Positions 28,281-38,086 of a DNA stretch of 64,000 bases are shown here, piece by piece. The notes under the pieces are model-generated. The model saw only the letters and a program-made list of their open reading frames with translations, made no database searches and had not been told where the DNA came from. Origin of the DNA: Glaciecola sp. XM2 (GTDB lineage Bacteria; Pseudomonadota; Gammaproteobacteria; Enterobacterales; Alteromonadaceae); the NCBI RefSeq assembly GCF_018595715.1, contig NZ_JAHEOJ010000019.1, forward strand, positions 124,001-188,000, written 5' to 3'. Numbering within the stretch: the first letter of the stretch is position 1; the number at the start of each line of letters is the position of its first letter. The translations under genes were made by a program, and so were the position numbers.

Positions 28281-29420
28281 TTAAAAGATATAGTTAACTG
28301 CAAAACGTAACAGAGTTGCATCATCGTCAGTGATGTCGTTAGTTTGCTGAGTTGCCTCAACTTTAACTGCGATGTTTGTATCGTAGTCGTATCTTACGCC
28401 AACAGTGATAGTAGTATCTTCAGATGCAGCAGGTTGTTGGATACCAACTAATAGCTGTGTCACCGGCAACTGAAAAGGTGCAGGGAAGTTTGCAACTTCA
28501 TCCAAGAACTTAGGACCGTCGTTTAAGTCAGACTTTTCGTAAGTAATATGAGGAGTCCATTTACCAGTTCGAATACCTGCAGTGACATAGTAGTTAGCTT
28601 CATCAGGATAAAATGAATCTGCAATTTCAATAGCAGTATATTCAGCTGCAACAAACCAGCTAAATGCATCATATTCAATGCTCGCGCCCACGAAGGTGCC
28701 CGTATCATCACTGGCCGCTAATTTATCACTTAGTTCCGGTGAGATTTGACCAAGCTGAGCAAACGCCGGATCCAAAGCAGGTAGGTCGAAGTTTGTTTTT
28801 CCAGCGGCGTAAACACCACGGAACTTCCAGTTTTCATAACCTAACTCACCGTTTACAACGATAACATTATCGATGGCTAATTGCCCTGGCTGACCGGCTA
28901 GCACAAAATCGTTATCGATCCTACCAAACGCCGCTTGGAAGTTGTAATCCCAACCCCCAGTGTAACCAGAATGGTCGACGCGTATGCCGTCTATATTGTT
29001 GTATGGAACATTATAGATTGACTGCGGCGCAGCAATCCAGTGATACGAATAACCGACATCAAGAGACGCTGAATAACGGAATAAAGGCATTCTCAAACGG
29101 CCGGCAGACACACTAGTATCATCCGTTGCTTGATAGCTGATGTAAGCCCACTCAAAATCTGCGTTGAAATCGTTTGCACCACGCGCAATGATTTGGCCAG
29201 TAGCCGTCATTTTATCGTTGATGTCACCACTGACTTGTACTGCAAACAGGCTTTGATCTGCAAATGAAACGCGATCTGTGAAGCCATAGAGTGTGTCATC
29301 ACTTGACGTTATACCGCCCGTGAAATTAGCAAACCCGTTTATGCGTAGGTCTGCCTGTGCTTGGCCGATGAGCATCATTGATGCTGCCAAGACTGATAAA
29401 CTTGTCGTTAATTTTTTCAT
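28281..29420 (-). CDS. Outer-membrane porin-like beta-barrel protein
   Basis: A 379-residue outer-membrane barrel. A clear signal peptide ends with GQAQA at about residue 23. The mature protein begins with a strand (DLRINGFANFTGG) and contains alternating aromatic and polar strands (WAYISYQATDDTS, YHWIAAPQSIYNV). The C-terminus LLRFAVNYIF ends in Phe, the BAM recognition signal. It follows a PstS-like gene by 11 nt in one operon. Such proteins are annotated as porins in Alteromonadales; substrate is unknown, and a phosphate link is suggested only by the neighbour. Confidence 0.8.
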   Translation of the reverse strand: MKKLTTSLSVLAASMMLIGQAQADLRINGFANFTGGITSSDDTLYGFTDRVSFADQSLFAVQVSGDINDKMTATGQIIARGANDFNADFEWAYISYQATDDTSVSAGRLRMPLFRYSASLDVGYSYHWIAAPQSIYNVPYNNIDGIRVDHSGYTGGWDYNFQAAFGRIDNDFVLAGQPGQLAIDNVIVVNGELGYENWKFRGVYAAGKTNFDLPALDPAFAQLGQISPELSDKLAASDDTGTFVGASIEYDAFSWFVAAEYTAIEIADSFYPDEANYYVTAGIRTGKWTPHITYEKSDLNDGPKFLDEVANFPAPFQLPVTQLLVGIQQPAASEDTTITVGVRYDYDTNIAVKVEATQQTNDITDDDATLLRFAVNYIF

Positions 29421-29431
29421 TAGTGTTGTCC

Positions 29432-29842
29432 TTATAGTTCCACAATCTTGACGGCATCGGTCGCAGACGCGCGGTCAATGTAACCAATAACACTTGGGTT
29501 TTGTGATACCAGTTCGATAACCTCAGCGTCGGTGCTCACCTCTTTAGGTGGAACGCCTTTGCCCGTGAATACAAGTTTTGACCAGTATGCAGAGACTTGG
29601 CTTGAGCTTCGTCCTAAAACGTCTTGGTCAAAACCCTGGCGAACATTGGATTCTGGGCTTTGGTTAACGGGGACAGTTTCGCTACCGTTTGGAAACTTCT
29701 TCTCTTTACCTAAAAATATACGTTGCACCATTTTTGAGTCCAAAGAGTCGGCATTAGACGGGTGAACAACTACCACTATCTCTGCCAATGCAAACTGGGC
29801 GAAGAATAGTAACAGCGCACTTGCTAGCATTTTTTTATACAT
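29432..29842 (-). CDS. Single-domain PstS-like periplasmic substrate-binding protein
   Basis: The 136-residue protein has a signal peptide (ending FALA at about 20) and one lobe resembling phosphate-binding PstS proteins: VVVHPSNADSLDSKMVQRIFLGK, the segment RQGFDQDVLGRSSSQVSAYWS and the closing SVIGYIDRASA. It is less than half the length of PstS, so it may bind weakly or signal rather than feed a transporter. No pst ABC genes are present. It is the first gene of a two-gene operon with the porin. Upstream and divergent lies a PAS-GGDEF-EAL gene, which might share its control region. Confidence 0.75.
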   Translation of the reverse strand: MYKKMLASALLLFFAQFALAEIVVVVHPSNADSLDSKMVQRIFLGKEKKFPNGSETVPVNQSPESNVRQGFDQDVLGRSSSQVSAYWSKLVFTGKGVPPKEVSTDAEVIELVSQNPSVIGYIDRASATDAVKIVEL

Positions 29843-30063
29843 GGAATGAATTCCTATTGTTACTTAAGTATGTGTGTGATGAATGTTGCATCTCGATTTC
29901 ACCTTTTAATGGTGATTACACTATATCGGCATGGTGTATCGAATATTTACAACAATCGAAAATTAATTTACCGTGTAGAAGACCTTGTTAACCCTTTGTA
30001 AACAAGGCTTTCATCAAAATTTACAGAGTTTCAAAGAAGACGGCTTTGTAAACAGGAGTGTCA

Positions 30064-32214
30064 ATGACACAAAAAGACCTCAAACTCTCCGATATTGATA
30101 CTTTCGACCGTGAGCGCTTATTACTGATTATCAACATCACAGGTATTGGTGTTTGGGACTGGAAAGTGCAAACTGGCGAGCTAACTTTTAACCGGCAATG
30201 GGCGCAAATGCTAGGCTATGAACAAGAGGAGCTAAAGCCTAGAGGATTCAAAGCATGGCTTGATAACCTTCATAAAGATGACTTCCAAAGGGCCCAAAAA
30301 GCGTTAGATGATCACTTCAATGGTATAACGCAAGAGTACGAAGCGGAACTTAGGATGCGAGACAAATCAGGCGCATATATCTGGGTGCTGGCGACGGGTA
30401 AAGTGGTTGAGTGGCATAAGGGTAAGCCAGAGCGAATGATAGGGGTGCATTTAAACATTGATGAGAGAAATAAAAATGAAGAAAGTCTGCTCATCACCAG
30501 TCAGTTACTCAATCAGTCTCAAAAAGTTGCAAAAGTAGGGGGCTGGGAGCTCGATTTAATCACGGGCATTCTATTTTGGACCGACGAGACCTACCGCATC
30601 CACGATACATGTCCCGAAGAATTTAATCCCACCGTTGACGCTGGCGTAGGGTATTTTTTACCTGAGTCAAAAGATAGGATCTCCAAGGCCTTAGATGAGG
30701 CGATTCAACATGGTAAAGGGTATGATCTTGAACTTGAAACTTACACAACAAAGGGCCGAAAAATCGATGTTCGTACCACGTGTGTGGTAACGCAAGAAAA
30801 TGGAGCATCAGTTCGTCTTACGGGGATTTTTCAGGATATCAGCGAGCAAAAAGCTACACAACGTGAACTAGAGCAGATTAATCAAAATCTTGAAGTGGCG
30901 AATCAAGCCCTTCAGCGCTCCGCACACTATGACCCTTTGACAGGACTACCCAACCGATATTTGCTTGCAGATAGAATGCAGCAAGCGATGGTGAAAAGCC
31001 TGAGAAAAAAGAACTACGTGGCGATTGCCTTTATCGATGTTGATAGCTTTAAAGCCGTGAATGATAACTATGGGCATGATGTTGGTGATGAGCTACTCAA
31101 AAAACTGGCCGGCGAACTCAAGCATGCGCTCAGAGACGGTGACACCTTATCGCGCATAGGCGGGGATGAGTTTGTCGCGGTGATTGACAATCTTTCTTAT
31201 CCACACGAAAGTGACGCAGTGTTGTCACGTATGCTTTGTTCAGTCTCTGCGCCTGTTAAGGCCGATGGACATACATTAAGTGTTTCGGCCAGTATCGGTG
31301 TCACTATATTTCCATTAGACAGCTGTGACCCAGATCAGCTGCTTCGCCATGCCGATCAAGCCATGTATTTGGCAAAGCAAAAAGGCAAAAATTGCTATCA
31401 CGTATTCGACGTTGAAAACGACGTAGCGGTAAAACATTTAAATGAAAAGTTAGCACGCATTTCGATGGCGTTACATAACGAAGAGTTTGAACTGTATTAT
31501 CAGCCAAAAGTGGATTTACGAACGCAAACAGTGGTGGGGCTTGAAGCGCTGATTCGATGGAATCACCCTGAGCGAGGGTTGTTATTCCCTATTGATTTTT
31601 TACCGGAGATTGAATGCGACAACTTATGCATTGGGGTAGGGCAATGGGTAATAAGGACTGCCTTAGCACAGCTTCACTTTTGGCAGACCCAGGGCTTAGA
31701 TTTGTCGGTAAGCGTCAATATTAGCCCTTTGCACCTGCAGCAGGGCGATTTCACTGCGCAGCTTAAAACCTATTTAGATAAATATCCTAATTACAAAGCA
31801 AACAGTCTTGATTTAGAGGTTGTTGAAAGCAGTGCTTTGCATGATGTAGAGGCGGTATCAGCGATTATTGAATCGTGTAAAGCCTTAGGCGTTACGTTTT
31901 CTATTGACGATTTTGGCGTCGGCTATTCGTCTTTAGTGTATTTAAAGCGCCTACCCGTAAGATACTTAAAAATCGACAAGTCCTTTGTCCGCGATATGCT
32001 GGTGGATGCTGATGATAAAGCGATTATTGAGGGCATCATTGAGCTTGCCAAAGTATTTAAGCTCAGCGTCATCGCAGAGGGCATAGAGAGCAAAGAGCAC
32101 GGTGAAGCCTTGCTAGAACTGGGTTGTCACTATGTACAAGGTTATTACTTCGCCAAACCAATGCCAGCAGAAGCATTTATGCCGTGGCTAGAGTCGCGCA
32201 GTACGTCTAAATAG
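30064..32214 (+). CDS. PAS-PAS-GGDEF-EAL cyclic di-GMP turnover protein
   Basis: About 716 residues, without membrane helices. Two PAS/PAC sensor domains cover residues ~15-140 (GIGVWDWKVQTGELTF) and ~150-275 (GGWELDLITGILFWTDE). GGDEF follows from about 300 (YDPLTGLPNR, IGGDEFVAVID) with an RDGD I-site. The EAL domain (about 460-710) has EALIRWNHP, NISPLHLQ, DDFGVGYSSL, KIDKSFV and EGIE, all needed for phosphodiesterase activity. Both activities therefore look intact, with the PAS domains deciding which dominates. The ATG at 30064 is chosen since AGGAG lies five bases upstream; a GTG at 30058 overlaps that site. It converges with the ABC exporter gene three bases away. Confidence 0.92.
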   Translation: MTQKDLKLSDIDTFDRERLLLIINITGIGVWDWKVQTGELTFNRQWAQMLGYEQEELKPRGFKAWLDNLHKDDFQRAQKALDDHFNGITQEYEAELRMRDKSGAYIWVLATGKVVEWHKGKPERMIGVHLNIDERNKNEESLLITSQLLNQSQKVAKVGGWELDLITGILFWTDETYRIHDTCPEEFNPTVDAGVGYFLPESKDRISKALDEAIQHGKGYDLELETYTTKGRKIDVRTTCVVTQENGASVRLTGIFQDISEQKATQRELEQINQNLEVANQALQRSAHYDPLTGLPNRYLLADRMQQAMVKSLRKKNYVAIAFIDVDSFKAVNDNYGHDVGDELLKKLAGELKHALRDGDTLSRIGGDEFVAVIDNLSYPHESDAVLSRMLCSVSAPVKADGHTLSVSASIGVTIFPLDSCDPDQLLRHADQAMYLAKQKGKNCYHVFDVENDVAVKHLNEKLARISMALHNEEFELYYQPKVDLRTQTVVGLEALIRWNHPERGLLFPIDFLPEIECDNLCIGVGQWVIRTALAQLHFWQTQGLDLSVSVNISPLHLQQGDFTAQLKTYLDKYPNYKANSLDLEVVESSALHDVEAVSAIIESCKALGVTFSIDDFGVGYSSLVYLKRLPVRYLKIDKSFVRDMLVDADDKAIIEGIIELAKVFKLSVIAEGIESKEHGEALLELGCHYVQGYYFAKPMPAEAFMPWLESRSTSK

Positions 32215-32217
32215 AAT

Positions 32218-34026
32218 TCAGCTTTTGCTTTGTTGCTTTTGTTGCGTACGCCATAAGGTTGCATAGTAACCATCATCGGCTAACAACTTATCATGGTTGC
32301 CACTTTCAATAATGCGTCCGTCATGCATGACCAAAATGCGATCAGCATCCACAATTGTCGATAATCGATGAGCAATGACTAAACTCGTATGACCTTGCTC
32401 TAATTTTTTAAGGGCGCTTAAAATAGCTTGCTCTGATTGGCTGTCAAGTGAAGAGGTGGCCTCATCAAACACCATGATTGGTGGTCTTTTCAGAATAGCT
32501 CTTGCGATAGCAACACGCTGTTTTTCACCTCCCGATAATTTTAAGCCCCGCTCACCTACTTGGGTTTTATCGCCGTCGGGCAGTTTTGCAATAAATGCAT
32601 CAAGATGGGCAAGCTTAATTGCCTGCTGGATATCCTCCTCGCTAGCATCTGGGCGGCCATAGCGGATATTTTCGTATAGAGTGTCGTTAAACAGCACGGT
32701 GTCTTGAGGCACAATGCCTATGTTTGCCCGCAACGAGTCTTGGGTTACTTCATTAATAGCTTGCCCGTCTATGCATATCTTACCTGCCTGCAAGTCATAA
32801 AAACGAAACAGCAGTTTCACCAGTGTAGACTTCCCTGAACCACTTTCGCCTACAACCGCTACTTTACTGCCCGGCGACACTGTGAAACTTACATCTGACA
32901 GTATTTTTCGTTGGGGCGTATAGCCAAAGTTCACATTCTCAAAGCGGATTTCACCTTTAGAAACAAGTATATCAGCACTGTTGCTTTGGTCTTGTATTTT
33001 AGGTACGCGGTCGAGCAACATAAACAGGTTTTCGATATTGGTCAGTGAACCACGGATTTCTCGATAAACAAAACCTAAGAAGTTAAGGGGCATAAAAATT
33101 TGCATGGTAAATGCGTTGACCAATACAAAATCCCCAATGGTCATGTTGCCGTTGGCTACTTCAAATGCCGCCATGGCTAGCATTGAAGTCATGGCCAGCG
33201 CAATGATAAAGGCTTGGCCTCCATTTAGTGCAAATAACGATAAACGATTTTTACGCCTTGCGGTTTCCCACGTTTCAAGACCTACGTCGTAGCGATCGGA
33301 TTCAAATTTTTCATTGTTGAAGTAGCGTACCGTTTCAAAATTCAGAAGGCTATCGATAGCGCGAGTGTTGGCTTGGTTGTCGGCTTGATTGAGCTCTTTG
33401 ACAAACTTGGTGCGCCAGTCGGTGGCGCGCATTGAAAATACCACGTAAATGATAACCGCAGCCAAGATGATGGTGGCAAAGGTAAAGCCGTAGTTATAAA
33501 ACAAAATGCCCACAACCATAGCAATTTCGAGCAAGGTCGGGCCGATGTTAAACACCATAAAGCGCATCAAAAAGCTTATCCCTGAGGTACCGCGCTCCAT
33601 ATCTCTTGAAAGCCCGCCGGTTTGACGTGATAAATGAAACTCTAGGTCGAGGCGATGAAGGTGTTGGAATACGGTTAAGCCTAATCGGCGCATAGCGCGT
33701 TCGGTTACTCTTCCAAACAGGGTATCGCGAATTTCTCCAAACAACACATTGGCCAAGCGCAATGCCCCGTACGCCACAATAAGGGCGAGGATGACGCCCA
33801 TAATTTGCTCTTTTGCAGTATCTAGATTCAAGTTGTCAACGATATGCTTCAGAATGAAGGGCAGGGTGACACTGGCAATTTTTGCGGCGACTAAGCAACT
33901 TAGCGCCAGCCATACACGAGTTTTAAACTCCGCTAAATAAGGCCACAACTTGCCTAAGATACGCCAGTTGAACTTGGCCTCTTCATTCATTGGAAAACGG
34001 TTTGAGCGCATTACATTTTGGTCCAA
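32218..34026 (-). CDS. ATM1-type ABC exporter (fused membrane and ATPase domains)
   Basis: A half-transporter of 602 residues that acts as a homodimer. Six membrane helices occupy residues ~40-330, with the ATM1/HMT1-type segment FHLSRQTGGLSRDMERGTSG. The ATPase domain has Walker A GESGSGKST, signature LSGGEKQRVAIARA, Walker B IMVFDEATSSLDSQ and the H-loop VIAHRLSTI. Bacterial ATM1 relatives export glutathione derivatives or metal-glutathione complexes; this role is inferred from family. It is divergent from hrpB, with a 275-bp gap lacking other genes. In-frame ATGs near the start (for example 34011) leave the exact start open. Confidence 0.88.
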   Translation of the reverse strand: MDQNVMRSNRFPMNEEAKFNWRILGKLWPYLAEFKTRVWLALSCLVAAKIASVTLPFILKHIVDNLNLDTAKEQIMGVILALIVAYGALRLANVLFGEIRDTLFGRVTERAMRRLGLTVFQHLHRLDLEFHLSRQTGGLSRDMERGTSGISFLMRFMVFNIGPTLLEIAMVVGILFYNYGFTFATIILAAVIIYVVFSMRATDWRTKFVKELNQADNQANTRAIDSLLNFETVRYFNNEKFESDRYDVGLETWETARRKNRLSLFALNGGQAFIIALAMTSMLAMAAFEVANGNMTIGDFVLVNAFTMQIFMPLNFLGFVYREIRGSLTNIENLFMLLDRVPKIQDQSNSADILVSKGEIRFENVNFGYTPQRKILSDVSFTVSPGSKVAVVGESGSGKSTLVKLLFRFYDLQAGKICIDGQAINEVTQDSLRANIGIVPQDTVLFNDTLYENIRYGRPDASEEDIQQAIKLAHLDAFIAKLPDGDKTQVGERGLKLSGGEKQRVAIARAILKRPPIMVFDEATSSLDSQSEQAILSALKKLEQGHTSLVIAHRLSTIVDADRILVMHDGRIIESGNHDKLLADDGYYATLWRTQQKQQSKS

Positions 34027-34301
34027 AGATTACAAAACGAAAGGGTTAAGTAGCTTGCTATCGCTAAAACGGATTGACGGTATATCGGTGTTTTTGCACA
34101 GAAGTTTGTGCCGTCATGCTATCAAGCGCAGTAGCGCCTTGCCTATAAACATACTACTACCACAATCTGGTATTTCACAGTTTGAATACAGCGTGCGCAT
34201 AGACGCTTCAATTTTTATTAAGGTTACCATAGCCTAGAGAGCATCCATAAATCTAATTTGCTATGATGTCGTTAATATAAGCCTCTGAGCTTTACACCAA
34301 T

Positions 34302-36794
34302 TTGAGACGCAATGTGCTTCCAGTAGAAACTATTTTTCAGCCTCTCGCGCAGCAAATGCTAGTGGGCGATGCGATTGTTATCGCGCCCCCTGGTGCGGGG
34401 AAGTCGACGTGTTTGCCGCTTTACCTACTTAGCCTCCCAATGTTTAGTGATTGCAAAATTATTATGCTGCAGCCACGACGCATTGCCGCTCGCAGTATTG
34501 CCGCATATTTGGCACAGCAACTGTCAGAACAAGTCGGGGAAACCGTAGGTTACAGAATACGGGGTGAGAACAAAACTAGCCCTTCCACTCGCCTTGAGAT
34601 TGTCACAGAAGGCGTGCTGACAAGAATGTTGCAGTCGTCTGGTGAACTGCCCAGCGTAGGTTTAATCATTTTTGATGAATTCCACGAGCGGAATTTGCAT
34701 GCCGACTTCTCTCTCGCGCTGAGTTTAGAGGTGCAACAAGCGCTTCGGGAGGATTTGCGTATTCTTGTCATGTCGGCAACTTTAGACGTTGAGAGTTTAG
34801 CTCGGTTTATGCCCAATACGCCTGTATTGCAAAGTGACGGCCGCCAGTTTGATGTAGATATTCATTACGCCACCGGTGAAAGTAAACTGCCCGTTGCTGA
34901 GCGCGTTAGCCGGCTGGTCATCGATAAGTTTGGCGAGCATCAGCGAGATTGGTTGGTGTTTTTGCCGGGGGCATTAGAGATTAAAAAGACCGCGGCGCTG
35001 CTAAACGCTTCATCATCTATAACGGCAAAAGTAATGCCGTTATACGCTGACTTGAATAAGAAAGAGCAGCAGCGCGCACTTGAGGCATCTGAACCCGGTG
35101 AGCAAAAAATCGTGCTAGCCACCAACATAGCTGAAACAAGCTTAACCATTGACGGCATAGAAGTGGTAGTCGACAGCGGTCTTGAAAAGCGCGCGACCTT
35201 TGACTTAAGAAGAGGCGTTATGCAGCTTGCCATGCACAAAATATCGCAGGCGTCTGCTACTCAGCGGGCTGGGAGAGCAGGGCGGTTGATGCCAGGCACC
35301 TGTTACAGAATGTGGCCAAAAGAGCAGCATCACCGACTTGCCAAACAATCAGTGCCTGAGATTTTGCAATCAGACATTTCATCGCTCTTGCTAGAAGCTA
35401 CTGTATGGGGAACCCAAATTGCCGATTTAGCACTCATCGACCCGCCGTCAAACGCTCAACAGGCACAAGCGAGTGACAAATTGAAGCACTTAGGCATACT
35501 CGATAGCGCCGATAAGCTAACGCCTTTAGGCAAAAAAGTGCATGCGCTTGGCACAGACGTTAACCTAGCGGTGATGCTAATTCGCAGCGAGTCGTTAAGC
35601 GAAGCACACCAGAGCATGGCCTGCGCGATTGCAGCAGTCCTTGAGAGCAAAGATCCTATGTTTGGGCATGGCAGTGCTGAGCTCGCATTACGCTTACAGT
35701 TTTTGCAAACGCAAAAGACGCACAGCATATGGCAGTTGATTCGCCAGTGGCATAAAAAAATATCTGTGCCTATTCATCCATGGCCGCTGGAAGATACAGG
35801 GCTATTATTGGCCTTTGGCTTTGTGGATTGGGTTGCAAAACCTGCATCAAAAGGGCGGTTTACCTTGGCCAATGGCAGCGGCGCGACGCTAGCCGATGAG
35901 GATGAAATGCTTGCCCGTATTCAGAACACGCAAGCAAGTGCATCCCCCGACTGGTTAGCCATAGGCTTAATGCAAATCACCGACAAGCAAAGTGATAACG
36001 CTCGCATTCGCTATGCTCAAACAGTGCCGGTAACGAGCTTGAGGAAGCACTTCGAGTCGCTATTTACCGAGTCTGAACAAGTTGTGTGGGAACATGAGAA
36101 ACAAAAAATCAGTGCGAGCAAACATAGTATGTTCGGTAAGATTATCATCAACAAAACACCTTTGGCGAAGCCGTCTGAAGTTGTGGTTGCTGATATGTGG
36201 CGCAAGCTCATAGAGCAAAATTCAATACAATGGTTGCCGTTAGGTGGACGCGCACAAGCACTGATTACACGCGCACATATTGCCAATGCTCATGAAGTGG
36301 GCATATGCGAAAGCCTATCGATAGAGGCGTTGCAAAGGGATATCGACGAATGGTTACTCCCCTATTTAATCGATAAAACCACGCTTCAGGCATTGAGTCG
36401 TCTCGATTTCTATCAATTAATCAGCCAACGATTAAGTTACCCAGAATTGAAATCACTCAATGAGCTCTTGCCCGAAGCATTATCCATCCCCACGGGACGC
36501 AAGGTAAATATAGAGTATAGTGCTGAGGGCACGGCGACGGTGTCAGTCAGAATGCAGGAGGTGTATGGTTTGAATGTCCACCCGCGTTTGTTAAAAGGGC
36601 GCATACCCATTACCTTTGAACTGCTCTCACCGGCGCAGCGCCCATTGCAAACCACACAAGATATTGTTGGCTTTTGGGCGGGAAGCTACAAAGAGATTCA
36701 AAAAGAAATGAAAGGGCGCTACCCACGACATTTTTGGCCCGATGAACCAGCAAATTCTCCCGCCACGACCACGACTAAAAAGCGCATGACCTAA
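34302..36794 (+). CDS. hrpB: ATP-dependent RNA helicase HrpB
   Basis: DExH-box helicase, 830 residues. Walker A APPGAGKST at about residue 29, DEFHERNLHADFSL (DExH motif II), MSATLD (motif III), the C-terminal RecA motifs TNIAETSLTIDGIEVVVDSG and QRAGRAGRLMPG, then the HrpB-specific C-terminal half ending with SYKEIQKEMKGRYPRHFWPD. E. coli HrpB has no firmly established role; RNA remodelling is inferred. The frame starts with a TTG at 34302; an in-frame GTG lies four codons later. It is monocistronic, and the convergent lipoprotein gene ends about 60 nt away. Confidence 0.94.
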   Translation: MRRNVLPVETIFQPLAQQMLVGDAIVIAPPGAGKSTCLPLYLLSLPMFSDCKIIMLQPRRIAARSIAAYLAQQLSEQVGETVGYRIRGENKTSPSTRLEIVTEGVLTRMLQSSGELPSVGLIIFDEFHERNLHADFSLALSLEVQQALREDLRILVMSATLDVESLARFMPNTPVLQSDGRQFDVDIHYATGESKLPVAERVSRLVIDKFGEHQRDWLVFLPGALEIKKTAALLNASSSITAKVMPLYADLNKKEQQRALEASEPGEQKIVLATNIAETSLTIDGIEVVVDSGLEKRATFDLRRGVMQLAMHKISQASATQRAGRAGRLMPGTCYRMWPKEQHHRLAKQSVPEILQSDISSLLLEATVWGTQIADLALIDPPSNAQQAQASDKLKHLGILDSADKLTPLGKKVHALGTDVNLAVMLIRSESLSEAHQSMACAIAAVLESKDPMFGHGSAELALRLQFLQTQKTHSIWQLIRQWHKKISVPIHPWPLEDTGLLLAFGFVDWVAKPASKGRFTLANGSGATLADEDEMLARIQNTQASASPDWLAIGLMQITDKQSDNARIRYAQTVPVTSLRKHFESLFTESEQVVWEHEKQKISASKHSMFGKIIINKTPLAKPSEVVVADMWRKLIEQNSIQWLPLGGRAQALITRAHIANAHEVGICESLSIEALQRDIDEWLLPYLIDKTTLQALSRLDFYQLISQRLSYPELKSLNELLPEALSIPTGRKVNIEYSAEGTATVSVRMQEVYGLNVHPRLLKGRIPITFELLSPAQRPLQTTQDIVGFWAGSYKEIQKEMKGRYPRHFWPDEPANSPATTTTKKRMT

Positions 36795-36855
36795 ACCCGC
36801 TTGCTGTTGGTTTGTTATTTACGCGTTATGAGCGCTTGTGCTTTATCAGTTTTGT

Positions 36856-37656
36856 TTACTCCCAAGCAAACGGCGGATATTCAGGGAATGAGAGGTTGAC
36901 CTCATTGCCTTGTGCAGCGCTTTGATAAGCCTGTTGTTTTAACGCCACAAGATCAGCTTGTAATTGTGTGCGAAATTGATAAACACTGCGCCATTGAGTG
37001 TAAAAAGCGTCTTTATCTTCAAGTGTACCTTCTTCATCGGCCTGTAGCTGTGGACCAAGAATCGCATAGGCAGCAAAGAGCCTTTGTATTTGCGCTTGTT
37101 CAAAGTCAGCGAGCGCTTGGTGGTTAACGGCAGGTGACTTTGTGGGGGTTGACTCATTCAACGAAAAGCTTTGAAAATGAGCTACATATTCATCAAAAGG
37201 CACGCTGTCTGCCGATTGCCATATACTTACTTGCTCATGATTTAACAGCGTTTGTGTATGAGGTTCGATAACCAGTACCGTTGGCGTGCCAAAGTATGCA
37301 GGATAACCAAAGCGCTGCGTGATATGGCGTAAGTCATCTAAATATCCCACATCAATAAATCGCGTGACATATTTTTCCTCTAGCAGGGCATGCATCTTTG
37401 GGTTGGAAAAATTCTGTTGCAGTCCCACGCTGTCATGACACCAGCTGGCCCCTAGTACCACCATTGCAAGCTTATTCTCAGTTTTTGCTTGCGTGAGCAT
37501 CGCATCAATTTGGTTTGTCGCAGTCTCGCTCGATGTGTAGGTATATTTTGGCAAAATAGTCGTTTGTTCATGCGTTGCACAAGCTTGCAATAAGAAAAGA
37601 GCTGAAACGAGCAGCGCAAAATTTGCAAACATACGTGATGATTTAAGGTGGGTCAT
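36856..37656 (-). CDS. Thioredoxin-fold lipoprotein
   Basis: From the ATG at 37656 the protein has 266 residues with a signal of the form MTHLKSSRMFANFALLVSALFLLQAC, its lipobox Cys at about 26; the longer frame upstream would bury this signal. A thioredoxin-like domain follows (VVLGASWCHDSVGLQQNF). The usual CxxC is CHDS, so only one Cys is present and a disulfide-exchange role by that motif is not expected. Later segments FGTPTVLVIEPHTQTLL fit the cis-proline part of the fold. A charged helical C-terminus follows. Likely anchored in the periplasm; function unknown. It is divergent from the DUF3185 gene. Confidence 0.65.
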   Translation of the reverse strand: MTHLKSSRMFANFALLVSALFLLQACATHEQTTILPKYTYTSSETATNQIDAMLTQAKTENKLAMVVLGASWCHDSVGLQQNFSNPKMHALLEEKYVTRFIDVGYLDDLRHITQRFGYPAYFGTPTVLVIEPHTQTLLNHEQVSIWQSADSVPFDEYVAHFQSFSLNESTPTKSPAVNHQALADFEQAQIQRLFAAYAILGPQLQADEEGTLEDKDAFYTQWRSVYQFRTQLQADLVALKQQAYQSAAQGNEVNLSFPEYPPFAWE

Positions 37657-37831
37657 AAAGAGCAATCCAAGTAAACGTTGTGATACAGTAAAAATAGGTG
37701 TCATCAGCAACACTAGCACAATCAATGCAAGCAGTGCTAATGTGAAATGCAATTGGCCGTGTCCGATTCAATCTACCAAAATTGTGCACGATTCCCGTTT
37801 TGAAACTAATGCATAGAGCCAAGGAAAAAAC

Positions 37832-38023
37832 ATGAAAAACAAATACATTGGCATAGTACTTATCGTAGTTGGTATTGCGCTTGGATTTTGGGGATATGAC
37901 GTATATGATTCTGCTCAATCTCAAATCACTCGCGCTTTTAGTGGCGACACACCTATCGAAGCATGGGCCGCCATGGTGGGCGGTGCAATTTGTGTATTAA
38001 TTGGTATTTTAAAGCTAAAATAG
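37832..38023 (+). CDS. DUF3185 family small membrane protein
   Basis: 63 residues with two hydrophobic helices: MKNKYIGIVLIVVGIALGFW at the N-terminus and AMVGGAICVLIGILKL at the C-terminus. Between them is a short loop with YDSAQSQITRAFSGDTPIEAW, which I associate with DUF3185. AAGGAAAAAAC lies just upstream of the ATG, a good ribosome site. It sits between a divergent lipoprotein gene and a DUF2750 gene 63 nt downstream. No function is known for the family. Confidence 0.75.
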   Translation: MKNKYIGIVLIVVGIALGFWGYDVYDSAQSQITRAFSGDTPIEAWAAMVGGAICVLIGILKLK

Positions 38024-38086
38024 AAGTGTTTTTTAGCATAAATCGACCAACACACCTTATACGACCTTTTATCGTGGAGTAATATC

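Noticed and set aside
29940-30060. Terminator reading of the inverted repeat at 29983-30007
   Set aside because: No T tract follows the stem on either strand, so an operator is more plausible.
37657-37752. Thirty-two extra residues before the thioredoxin-fold lipoprotein
   Set aside because: They would place a second hydrophobic helix ahead of the lipobox signal; the ATG at 37656 gives a standard lipoprotein.
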